From positions 1-18,831 of the forward strand of contig CAZFWC010000013.1 in assembly GCA_964522515.1 (NCBI GenBank): a stretch of 18,831 nucleotides of DNA, given 5' to 3'. The stretch's first letter is position 1. Each line of letters opens with the position of its first letter. Both the position numbers and the translations under genes were made by a program. The DNA comes from CAYNCE01 sp964522515. GTDB taxonomy: Bacteria > Patescibacteriota > Patescibacteriia > UBA2196. Below are positions 7,518-13,451 of the stretch, piece by piece. A model generated the notes under the pieces. The model did not search any database. It was given only the letters and a program-made list of their open reading frames with translations, and had not been told where the DNA came from.

Positions 7518-7546
7518 TTGCTATTTTAAAATTAAATTGGTAAGAT
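7518..7546 (+). promoter_or_regulatory. Candidate promoter for the glycosyltransferase at 7646
   Basis: TTGCTA and TAAGAT are 17 bases apart, each matching consensus at 4 of 6. The leader would contain the family-A repeat. It is the only reasonable candidate between the terminator and the gene. Confidence 0.45.
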
Positions 7547-7583
7547 GAAAAAGTATTAGATAGAATTTGTGTGATATTAATTC

Positions 7584-7645
7584 GGGATTCTTCGTGTTTT
7601 TTGACTCGCTTTGCTCGTCAAAAACACTCAGGACAGGCTAAAAAA
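7584..7645 (+). repeat. Family A dispersed repeat (A2), abutting a start codon
   Basis: It runs from GGGATTCTTCG to CACTCAGGACAGGCTAAAAAA and ends at the base before ATG 7646. Its centre folds: GTGTTTTTTGAC (7594-7605) pairs with GTCAAAAACAC with one bulged T. The repeat supplies the whole A-rich leader of the next gene. Confidence 0.8.
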
Positions 7646-8731
7646 ATGAAAATTGCTTTAATCCACGATATGCTTGTTCAAGAAGGTGGGCAAGAACGAG
7701 TTTTGCGAGCTTTACAGGAAATTTTTCCAAATGCTCCAACTTTTGTTTTGTTTTATAATCAGGATAAAAAACAAAAATTTTATAAAACAAAAAATATTCA
7801 AACTACTTTTTTGCAAAAAATGCCAGGAATTGAAAAAAAGTTTCAGTGGTACTTGCCTTTAATGTCGTCTGCGATTGAATCGCATAATCTTCGCGAATTT
7901 GATTTAATTTTATCTTCAAGTTCGTCTTTTGCAAAAGGCGTAATTACACAACCAAAAACTTTACACATTTGTTACTGCCACACACCAACTCGTTACCTTT
8001 GGTCAAATTCTCAAGAATATATTGATGATTTGCTTTATCCAAATTTTATTAAAAAAATATTACCTTTGTATTTATCGTATTTAAGAAATTGGGATTGGTC
8101 AGCTTCACAAAGAGTTGATAAATTTTTAGCAAATTCTAAAACAATAAAAAATAGAATTAAAAAATATTATAATAAAGACGCGCAAGTAATTTATCCTCCG
8201 GTTGACACAAATAAATTTTATATTTCTGAAAATTTAAAAAATTATTATTTAATTGGCGGTCGTTTGGTTCCGTATAAAAAATTTGATTTAGCGGTGCGCG
8301 CGTTTAATCGTTTAGATATTCCTTTAAAAATTTTTGGTGTTGGTCCAGAAATAAATCGTTTGCAAAAAATTGCTAAATCTAATATTGAATTTTTAGGAGA
8401 AGTGTCTGAAGCTAAAAAAGCTGAATTGTATTCTCAATGTTTAGCTTTTATTAATCCACAAGAAGAAGATTTCGGAATTACAGTAGTTGAAGCAATGGCA
8501 AGTGGCAGACCTGTGATTGCTTATTCTGCTGGTGGGACTTTGGAAACAATAAAAGAAGGTGAAACTGGAGAATTTTTTGAAGACCAAACTTGGGAAAATT
8601 TAGCTAATACAATTATTCATTTTCAACCTGAAAAATATAATTCTGAAAAAATAAAAAACCACGCTGAGCAATTTAACAAAACGCGATTTAAAAATGAGAT
8701 TAGAAATTTTATCAATGATTTAATTGGATAA
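7646..8731 (+). CDS. GT4 family glycosyltransferase
   Basis: A retaining glycosyltransferase with two Rossmann domains that uses a nucleotide sugar, likely for envelope glycan assembly on the cytoplasmic face. The N-terminal domain starts KIALIHDMLVQEGGQERVL and holds CYCHTPTRYLW, a stretch typical of WbaZ/mannosyltransferase-like members. The C-terminal domain has GGRLVPYKKFDLAVRAF and the donor-site EDFGITVVE (E-x7-E) followed by AMASGRPVIAYSAGG. I chose ATG 7646 (361 residues) because an upstream in-frame start at 7571 would translate the A2 repeat as an N-terminal extension with no place in the fold. No Shine-Dalgarno; the leader GGCTAAAAAA comes from the repeat. It faces def tail to tail. 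Donor and acceptor are unknown. Confidence 0.88.
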   Translation: MKIALIHDMLVQEGGQERVLRALQEIFPNAPTFVLFYNQDKKQKFYKTKNIQTTFLQKMPGIEKKFQWYLPLMSSAIESHNLREFDLILSSSSSFAKGVITQPKTLHICYCHTPTRYLWSNSQEYIDDLLYPNFIKKILPLYLSYLRNWDWSASQRVDKFLANSKTIKNRIKKYYNKDAQVIYPPVDTNKFYISENLKNYYLIGGRLVPYKKFDLAVRAFNRLDIPLKIFGVGPEINRLQKIAKSNIEFLGEVSEAKKAELYSQCLAFINPQEEDFGITVVEAMASGRPVIAYSAGGTLETIKEGETGEFFEDQTWENLANTIIHFQPEKYNSEKIKNHAEQFNKTRFKNEIRNFINDLIG

Positions 8732-8784
8732 TATTTTTTTGAATTAATAAAATAGTGAAAGAAAAGTAATAGATTAAGTTAAGT

Positions 8785-8816
8785 GTATTGTCTATATAAC
8801 AATATATAGACAATAC
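8785..8816. repeat. Perfect 14-bp inverted repeat between convergent genes
   Basis: GTATTGTCTATATA and TATATAGACAATAC pair perfectly around ACAA. It sits between the ends of the glycosyltransferase and def. No T-run follows on either strand, so it is not a standard terminator, though it could act as an RNA 3'-end stabiliser or a protein site. Confidence 0.75.
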
Positions 8817-8828
8817 AAAAACCAAACT

Positions 8829-9278
8829 CTATTTAATAACTTTATCAATAAACAAAACACCATTTAAATGATCAATTTCGTGTTGTAAAACTCTGGCAAA
8901 CAAATTTTTAGCTTTTAATTTTTTCAAATCAGCATTTAAGTCTAAATATTTTATAACAACAGAATTGTGTCGTTTTACTTTTCCAAATACGCCAGGAATT
9001 GATAAGCAACCTTCTTCTATTATATTTTTTAGCCAAGATTTTTTAATTATTTTAGGATTAATAAAACACACAGCTGAATTTTTTAAATTTACAACAATTG
9101 CTCGAATATTTTTGTAAACTTGTGGCGCAGCCAAACCAATCCCATCTTTTTTTAACATTGTTTCGCCTAAATTTTCAATAAAGTTTTTAAAGTCAGAATT
9201 TAAAATTTCCTCGCGTTTTAATTCACGAGATTTGTTTCTTAAAACTGGATTTGGATGTTTAATAATATTTAAAATCAT
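8829..9278 (-). CDS. def: Peptide deformylase
   Basis: Removes the formyl group from the initiator methionine of new proteins. All three active-site motifs are intact: GIGLAAPQ, EGCLSIPG (metal-binding Cys) and HEIDHLNG (two metal-binding His and the catalytic Glu). At 149 residues it is at the short end for bacterial enzymes, with little C-terminal extension. The ATG at 9278 follows the sequence GCTAAAATTAAAACATT without Shine-Dalgarno. A promoter at 9288-9316 would place the transcript start within a few bases of the start codon. It is a single-gene unit converging on the upstream glycosyltransferase and divergent from the coiled-coil gene. Confidence 0.95.
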   Translation of the reverse strand: MILNIIKHPNPVLRNKSRELKREEILNSDFKNFIENLGETMLKKDGIGLAAPQVYKNIRAIVVNLKNSAVCFINPKIIKKSWLKNIIEEGCLSIPGVFGKVKRHNSVVIKYLDLNADLKKLKAKNLFARVLQHEIDHLNGVLFIDKVIK

Positions 9279-9287
9279 AATGTTTTA

Positions 9288-9316
9288 ATTTTAGCAAGAA
9301 AATTATTTTAATTCAA
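9288..9316 (-). promoter_or_regulatory. def: Promoter of def
   Basis: On the minus strand TTGAAT (complement of 9311-9316), 17 bases, then TAAAAT (complement of 9288-9293). Initiation about 7 bases on falls near 9281, almost at the ATG at 9278, suggesting a leaderless or nearly leaderless mRNA. Confidence 0.65.
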
Positions 9317-9337
9317 ATTTTGTTTTTTGTTTTTTTG

Positions 9338-9346
9338 TGTTATAAT
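9338..9346 (+). promoter_or_regulatory. Extended -10 promoter of the coiled-coil gene
   Basis: TGTTATAAT is a perfect extended -10 (TGn-TATAAT). The region before it is a T/G-rich tract with only weak -35 resemblance. The predicted leader is about 25 bases. Confidence 0.6.
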
Positions 9347-9377
9347 AAAATCAGTTAATTAACTTATCCGCGACTTT

Positions 9378-9671
9378 ATGGAAAATATAAATTTCGACAA
9401 TCTAGCAACCAAGGACGACATTAAATTATTTAGAAATGATTTAAAAGAAGAATTAAAGAATTTTGCAACTAAGGAAGACTTGCAAGAGTTTTCTTTTGAA
9501 TTAACCAAAGGCAATGATAAAGTTATTAAAGAATTAAAAATAATGAGAGAAGAATCAGCTTCGCATTCTAAATCATATAAAGACAATGAAGAAGAAATAG
9601 AAAAACACGAAGAAGTTTTGGATGATCATGAAAAAAGGATCAATGTTTTGGAATTACAACCAGCAATTTAA
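9378..9671 (+). CDS. Small charged coiled-coil protein, 97 residues
   Basis: This gene is not recognised as a named family. The protein is almost entirely predicted helix, rich in Lys, Glu and Asp, with one Pro near the C-terminus. The segment LATKDDIK near residue 9 is echoed by FATKEDLQ near residue 29, a 20-residue repeat that looks like a duplicated helix start. Residues about 66-93 (DNEEEIEKHEEVLDDHEKRINVLEL, given in parts: DNEEEIEKHE, EVLDDHEKRI) have heptad-like spacing and suggest a coiled coil or oligomerisation helix. It is a one-gene unit with its own extended -10 and terminator. Similar small helical proteins are common in phages and in Patescibacteria. A structural or adaptor role is only a guess. 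Confidence 0.75.
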   Translation: MENINFDNLATKDDIKLFRNDLKEELKNFATKEDLQEFSFELTKGNDKVIKELKIMREESASHSKSYKDNEEEIEKHEEVLDDHEKRINVLELQPAI

Positions 9672-9714
9672 AGTTGATATTTGTTAACTGATAATTGTTT
9701 TTTGTGTTTTATTT

Positions 9715-9739
9715 TTCGGCTAATTTTAGCCGAATTTTT
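9715..9739 (+). terminator. Rho-independent terminator of the coiled-coil gene
   Basis: TTCGGCTAA and TTAGCCGAA form a perfect 9-bp stem with a TT loop, followed by TTTTT. It lies 43 bases after the stop codon. Confidence 0.88.
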
Positions 9740-9845
9740 GGTTATTTTAAGGTTATCCACAGTTTTTGTTTTAGGAACACACTTCTGTCGGTTTCTTAAT
9801 TTTTAAATATTTGTAAATCTTAAATCATAAATTGTTTTACATTTA

Positions 9846-9896
9846 GATCCTTCGCTCCTAAAAAATTCTAAAAGTCGCTCGGGACAGGCTAAAAAA
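9846..9896 (+). repeat. Family A dispersed repeat (A3), between genes
   Basis: GATCCTTCG at the left and GTCGCTCGGGACAGGCTAAAAAA at the right (in parts: GTCGCTCGGGACAGG, GGCTAAAAAA). The middle CTCCTAAAAAATTC matches copy A4 closely. It lies just beyond the priA stop. Confidence 0.75.
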
Positions 9897-9903
9897 GAAA
9901 TAA

Positions 9904-11715
9904 TCAAATCCTCTCTGGGTCCACATCAATTACAAAATCATTTGGAATAAATTTAAGCAGTTTTTTAACTTCAAAATTAAGTGAGGTCTTGAGAATTATT
10001 TTATATTTAAATTTATTTCTAATTTTTTTAGGGTGATTTTCCAAAGGTCCTAAAACCTCAATATTTTTAAAGTTTTCTTTTATTTGTAAGACAACTTTTT
10101 TTGTTTTATAAATTACATTTTTTTCTTTTGTATCTTGAAAACTTAATTTAATTAATTTTACAAACGGAGGATAATTAAAAATTTTACGATTTTCTAATTC
10201 ATTTTTGTAAAAAATTGCTGGTTTATTTTGACTAATACTTTGAATAACAAAATTTTCAACATCATTAGTTTGCAAAATAATTTCAGAATTTTTAGCTTGT
10301 GATTTAATTTTGTAAAATAATTGATAAGCTTTTTCACTGGTTCTAAAATCAGGATAATACAAAAATTGGTCAAAATTTGTGAACGCAATTAAATTAAATT
10401 TTGAAAAATTTATTTTATTAATCACAAATTCAGTGCCAATTAAAATATCATAATTTGAATTTAATAATTTTGTTTGTTTGTCAAAAATTTGGATTTTAGA
10501 ATTTTCAAATTCTTTTTTTAGTTCAATTTTTATTTTTTCAACTCCTTGACCTTTAAACTTAATTTCAGAAGATTGACATTTTGGACAAAACGGCGGAATT
10601 TCAGTTTTATAATTGCAAAAGTGACAATGTAATTTTTTATCATTTGCATGATAAGCTAAACTTAATTCACAATCAGGACATTTAAAAACATAATTGCATT
10701 TTTCACAAAAAATATAATTTGCCAAACCTTTGCGATTGTGGAAAATAAATATCTTATTATTTTGAGATAAATTATTTTTAATTTTTGAAATTAATTTTTC
10801 AGATAAAAAAGAATAATTACTTTTTAATCTTTCAAATTTTAGATTTATAATATTTATTTTATTTTTTTTTATTTTTTTACCCGCTTGACCAACTTGTGCA
10901 AGACTAGCGGGCAGGTATTTTGTATTTTTATATTTATAATTTTCCACGCTCGGTGCTGAATTTACAAAATTTATTTTACATTTATTTTCTTTAGCTAACC
11001 ATTTTGCAATTTGACGCGCGTCAAATCGTGGATTAATTTCAGATTGCTTGTGATTCCAATTTGCTTCATCATAAATAATAATTTCAGTTAAATTTGAAAA
11101 GGGAAGTAAAACAGAAATTTTTGTTCCAATTATTATTTTTTCCTGTTTATTTAAAATTTCTAAATAATTTTTAAAAAGTTTTGTTTTAGCTACTTTTGAG
11201 TGAACTCTAAAAATATTTTTGTTATCTAATTTTAATTCAGAAATAATTTTGTCAATTAAATCAACTTCTGGAACTAAGATTAATTTTTGTTTATTTTTAG
11301 CACTGGAGCCTGTCCGCCGTAGTCTAGTAGAATTTTTTAAATGCGAAGTCGGATTGGCAAGTTTTTTAGGAATATCAGGAAGTATTGATTTTAATGAAAT
11401 ACTTTTAGCAGATAAATAATAATCAAACATAAAATTAATTAATTTTATTTGCTGTGAAGTAATTAAAATTTCTGGATATAAAATTTTATTAATTTCTTTT
11501 AATTTATATTTCCACCTACGCTGAATCTTCGGCGGACAAGTAGTATTTTTATTTTTTTCAATTTTTAAAACTAGACCAGATACATTTTTTCCTCGCAGAT
11601 TAATTTCTACAATTTGACTAGCTTTAATTTTTTTACGCAATTCTAAAGGCACTAAATAAGTAAAATATTCAGTAGCTCTTGGCATTTTTACGGCTGGCAA
11701 AACTTGAATTTGCAT
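9904..11715 (-). CDS. priA: PriA-like replication restart protein lacking helicase motifs
   Basis: PriA recognises stalled forks and starts primosome assembly. Recognisable are the N-terminal DNA-binding part (PRATEYFTYLVP), LILVPEVDL, IIIGTKISVLLPFSNL, SAPSVENY and FHNRKGLANYIF. The full zinc module has eight Cys (337, 340, 346, 349, 364, 367, 377, 380, counted from ATG 11715). GQGVEKIKIEL, YYPDFRTSEKAYQLFYK and the C-terminal DVDPERI follow. Missing are Walker A (normally GVTGSGKTE before LVPE), the DEEH box (here DEAN) and the arginine motif normally QVAGRAGR (here KSQAKN). ATPase and helicase activity are therefore unlikely, as annotated for actinobacterial PriA. Length is 603 against about 730 in E. 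coli. Three family-B repeats are embedded in frame. I chose ATG 11715; a GTG at 11727 inside the family-C hairpin is the alternative. Confidence 0.88.
   Translation of the reverse strand: MQIQVLPAVKMPRATEYFTYLVPLELRKKIKASQIVEINLRGKNVSGLVLKIEKNKNTTCPPKIQRRWKYKLKEINKILYPEILITSQQIKLINFMFDYYLSAKSISLKSILPDIPKKLANPTSHLKNSTRLRRTGSSAKNKQKLILVPEVDLIDKIISELKLDNKNIFRVHSKVAKTKLFKNYLEILNKQEKIIIGTKISVLLPFSNLTEIIIYDEANWNHKQSEINPRFDARQIAKWLAKENKCKINFVNSAPSVENYKYKNTKYLPASLAQVGQAGKKIKKNKINIINLKFERLKSNYSFLSEKLISKIKNNLSQNNKIFIFHNRKGLANYIFCEKCNYVFKCPDCELSLAYHANDKKLHCHFCNYKTEIPPFCPKCQSSEIKFKGQGVEKIKIELKKEFENSKIQIFDKQTKLLNSNYDILIGTEFVINKINFSKFNLIAFTNFDQFLYYPDFRTSEKAYQLFYKIKSQAKNSEIILQTNDVENFVIQSISQNKPAIFYKNELENRKIFNYPPFVKLIKLSFQDTKEKNVIYKTKKVVLQIKENFKNIEVLGPLENHPKKIRNKFKYKIILKTSLNFEVKKLLKFIPNDFVIDVDPERI
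10880..10916 (-). repeat. Family B dispersed repeat (B1), in frame inside priA
   Basis: On the minus strand it reads ACCTGCCCGCTAGTCTTG and ends in GTCAAGCGGG; CCCGC and GCGGG ends are inverted. It encodes YLPASLAQVGQAG between SAPSVENY and the next strand, a loop region in PriA. Confidence 0.75.
11308..11358 (+). repeat. Family B dispersed repeat (B2), antisense and in frame inside priA
   Basis: The plus strand reads GCCTGTCCGCCGTAGTC, then AGAATT, GCGAAGTCGG and ATTGGC. It matches copy B4 over its length (GCCTGCCCGCCGTAGTC, AGAATT, GCGAAGGTGGG, TTGGCC). On the priA strand it encodes NPTSHLKNSTRLRRTGSS, just where the Walker A segment should be. Confidence 0.8.
11511..11541 (-). repeat. Family B dispersed repeat (B3), in frame inside priA
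   Basis: The minus strand reads CTTGTCCGCCGAAGATTC, then GCGTAGGTGG. It encodes TTCPPKIQRRW in the N-terminal DNA-binding domain of PriA, after the strand LVLKIEKN. Confidence 0.7.
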
Positions 11716-11725
11716 ATATATTTTC

Positions 11726-11767
11726 ACCCCGTGAAATTGTCCTTTTAAAGACAGTATTTCACTGGGT
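11726..11767. repeat. Family C palindrome (C2) in the priA leader
   Basis: ACCCCGTGAAAT (11726-11737) and ATTTCACTGGGT (11756-11767) pair at 11 of 12 positions; inside, TGTC pairs with GACA. The same arms occur in copy C1 at 17855. With the promoter at 11770-11798 this hairpin would be the 5' end of priA mRNA, ending about 10 bases before ATG 11715. Confidence 0.75.
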
Positions 11768-11769
11768 AA

Positions 11770-11798
11770 ATTTTAACATTCCATAAATAGAATAGCAA
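11770..11798 (-). promoter_or_regulatory. priA: Promoter of priA
   Basis: On the minus strand TTGCTA (complement of 11793-11798), 17 bases, then TAAAAT (complement of 11770-11775). Initiation would fall near 11763, at the outer edge of the family-C hairpin. Confidence 0.6.
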
Positions 11799-11833
11799 TT
11801 TATTTTTTATATATAGTTTTAGTGAATAGCTAC

Positions 11834-11890
11834 GGGATCTTTCGATCCTAAAAAAATCCTATAAGTCGCTCAGGACAGGTTAGAAAAAAA
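11834..11890 (+). repeat. Family A dispersed repeat (A4), between genes
   Basis: GGGATCTTTCG at the left and GTCGCTCAGGACAGGTTAG at the right, followed by AAAAAA; the middle ATCCTAAAAAAATCCTA matches A3. Its A-rich tail provides, on the other strand, the T-run of the next terminator. Confidence 0.75.
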
Positions 11891-11947
11891 TAAAAACCCT
11901 GTCTTTGTCAATGATTATTTTAATCAAGGCTGACAAATAACAGGGTT
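11884..11947 (-). terminator. Long Rho-independent terminator of the 123-residue gene
   Basis: Three nested arms pair on the minus strand: AACCCTGT with ACAGGGTT (11895-11902, 11940-11947), TTTGTCA with TGACAAA (11904-11910, 11931-11937) and GATTA with TAATC. The minus-strand sequence continues into TTTTATTTTTTT. It lies 14 bases after the stop. Confidence 0.88.
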
Positions 11948-11961
11948 GTTTGTTGGTCAAG

Positions 11962-12333
11962 CTATTTTGATTTGTTTGCATTTTTTATTCCTTTTTTATC
12001 TCTGAGTTTTTCATTAATTATTTCAAATCTTTTTTCAAATTTAGATTTTGGTTGTATTATTTTAATAAAATCAATATCAGATCGTGGAATTTTAATTTTT
12101 TCAGTACCAAAACCATCAATAATATCAAAATGGATAAGATGATTTTCAAAAAGATTATTAATGCCTACCCATCCTGTTTGAGTGACTTTTTCATTTTTTT
12201 TAAATCTAGCTATTCCGACAAAAGGTTGTTTGTTTAATTGCGGAATATTTATTAACTCAGAAATAATAATTTTCTCGTTTTTGTTATTAAAAGTCATAAT
12301 AGCTCGACCAGTTTTCCAGTGTTCGTTTTTCAT
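11962..12333 (-). CDS. Unrecognised 123-residue protein with strong Shine-Dalgarno
   Basis: I do not recognise a family. The protein begins MKNEHWKTGRAIM. It alternates short hydrophobic, probably beta, stretches (KIIISELINI, FVGIARF, GWVGINNLF, HLIHFDIIDGFG, IDFIKII) with charged turns and ends in a Lys-rich tail. No signal peptide, membrane helix or cysteine pattern is visible, so it is probably a cytosolic beta-rich domain. I chose ATG 12333 because AAGGAGGT stands 7 bases before it. An ATG 18 bases upstream would place that Shine-Dalgarno inside the gene. It is a single-gene unit with its own terminator and is divergent from gap. Along with the 43-residue gene it is one of the only two genes here with a clear Shine-Dalgarno. 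Confidence 0.8.
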   Translation of the reverse strand: MKNEHWKTGRAIMTFNNKNEKIIISELINIPQLNKQPFVGIARFKKNEKVTQTGWVGINNLFENHLIHFDIIDGFGTEKIKIPRSDIDFIKIIQPKSKFEKRFEIINEKLRDKKGIKNANKSK

Positions 12334-12340
12334 TTTTCTC

Positions 12341-12348
12341 ACCTCCTT
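12341..12348 (-). promoter_or_regulatory. Shine-Dalgarno that fixes the start at 12333
   Basis: AAGGAGGT on the minus strand, full anti-Shine-Dalgarno match, 7 bases before the chosen ATG. Confidence 0.9.
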
Positions 12349-12374
12349 CATTTTAATTGTGAATTTTATTTAAC

Positions 12375-12403
12375 TTGTTTGTTAAATTAAATTGTAGTAT
12401 AAT
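12375..12403 (+). promoter_or_regulatory. gap: Promoter of gap
   Basis: TTGTTT, 17 bases, then a perfect TATAAT (12398-12403), with a leader of about 25 bases. The complement of 12396-12401 reads TATACT, a possible overlapping -10 for the divergent gene, but its -35 is poor. Confidence 0.75.
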
Positions 12404-12434
12404 AAAATTAATAAATAATTAATATAATAAAAAT

Positions 12435-13451
12435 ATGATTAAAAAACAAAACAAAAAAATAAATGTTGCAATAAATGGTTTTGGTAGAATTGGCAGAGCT
12501 GTATTTAAAATTGCTTTTGAAAAAGATAATTTTGAAATTGTTGCAATTAATGATTTAACTAACAACGTAACTTTGGCGCATTTATTAAAATATGATTCAG
12601 TTTATGGTATTTATAATAAAGATGTAAAAAGTGATAAAAACAGTTTATATATTAACAATAAAAAATATCCAGTTTATGAAATTACAGAGCCGAAAAATTT
12701 ACCGTGGGGAAAATTAAAAGTAGATGTTGTTTTAGAATGTACAGGTAGATTTGTTAAAGACGGTTCGTTTAACGCGCATCTTAATGCTGGAGCAAAAAAA
12801 GTTATTTTATCCGCTCCTTCAAAAGGAAAACCAGAAATTCCAATTTATATAATGGGTGTTAATAATGATAAATATAAAAATGAAAAAGTTATTTCAAATG
12901 CATCGTGCACAACAAATTCAATTGCGCCAATTAGCGATATAATTGATAAAAATTTTAAAATAAAACAAGCTTTTTTAACAACAATTCATTCTTATACTTC
13001 AGACCAAAATTTAATTGATGGTCCGCACAAAGATTTGCGTCGCGCTAGAGCTGCGACTAATAATATTATTCCAACTACAACTGGCGCAACAGTTGCTACA
13101 ACAAAAGTTTTGCCAAGATTAAAAAATAAATTTAATGGGATTGCGGTTCGTGTGCCAACTATTTGTGGTTCGCTGTCTGATTTAACTTTTGTAGTTTCTA
13201 AAAAAACCACAGCAGAAAATGTAAATAAAATTTTAAAAAATGCTAGCAAAACTTTAAAATTAAAAAATATTTTGTCAGTTACAAATGAACCAATTGTTTC
13301 AAGTGATATTATTGGCAATCCATATTCAAGTATTGTTGATTTGTCATTAACTCAAGTTGTGGAAAATAATTTAATTAAAATTTTAACTTGGTATGATAAT
13401 GAATGGGGTTACAGCAACAGAATGGTAGAAATGATTGAAATTGTTACTTAA
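12435..13451 (+). CDS. gap: Glyceraldehyde-3-phosphate dehydrogenase
   Basis: Glycolytic enzyme that oxidises glyceraldehyde 3-phosphate with NAD and phosphate to 1,3-bisphosphoglycerate. The Rossmann motif INGFGRIGR (13-21) and Asp40 in VAINDLT suggest preference for NAD over NADP. The catalytic site SNASCTTNS has Cys158, and HSYTSDQ has the general-base His185. RRARAATNNIIPTTTGA and the C-terminal WYDNEWGYSNRM are all in place. At 338 residues it is of normal length, so it looks fully active. It has a good promoter with a short leader and no Shine-Dalgarno. Its stop codon overlaps that of the convergent glycosyltransferase gene (13448-13451), leaving no room for a normal terminator. Confidence 0.97.
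   Translation: MIKKQNKKINVAINGFGRIGRAVFKIAFEKDNFEIVAINDLTNNVTLAHLLKYDSVYGIYNKDVKSDKNSLYINNKKYPVYEITEPKNLPWGKLKVDVVLECTGRFVKDGSFNAHLNAGAKKVILSAPSKGKPEIPIYIMGVNNDKYKNEKVISNASCTTNSIAPISDIIDKNFKIKQAFLTTIHSYTSDQNLIDGPHKDLRRARAATNNIIPTTTGATVATTKVLPRLKNKFNGIAVRVPTICGSLSDLTFVVSKKTTAENVNKILKNASKTLKLKNILSVTNEPIVSSDIIGNPYSSIVDLSLTQVVENNLIKILTWYDNEWGYSNRMVEMIEIVT

Noticed and set aside
7571..7645. N-terminal extension of the glycosyltransferase from an upstream in-frame start
   Set aside because: It would translate the family-A repeat as 25 residues before the typical GT4 start MKIALIHD; ATG 7646 fits the fold and the leader pattern better.
1747..9761. Two perfect DnaA-box sequences TTATCCACA (1747-1755 and 9753-9761) as a replication origin
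   Set aside because: They are isolated, 8 kb apart, with no cluster, dnaA or dnaN gene nearby; probably chance or minor regulatory sites.
12992..13318. Opposite-strand open frame of 108 codons within gap
   Set aside because: A shadow of the highly conserved gap coding sequence, without start signals or recognisable protein features.
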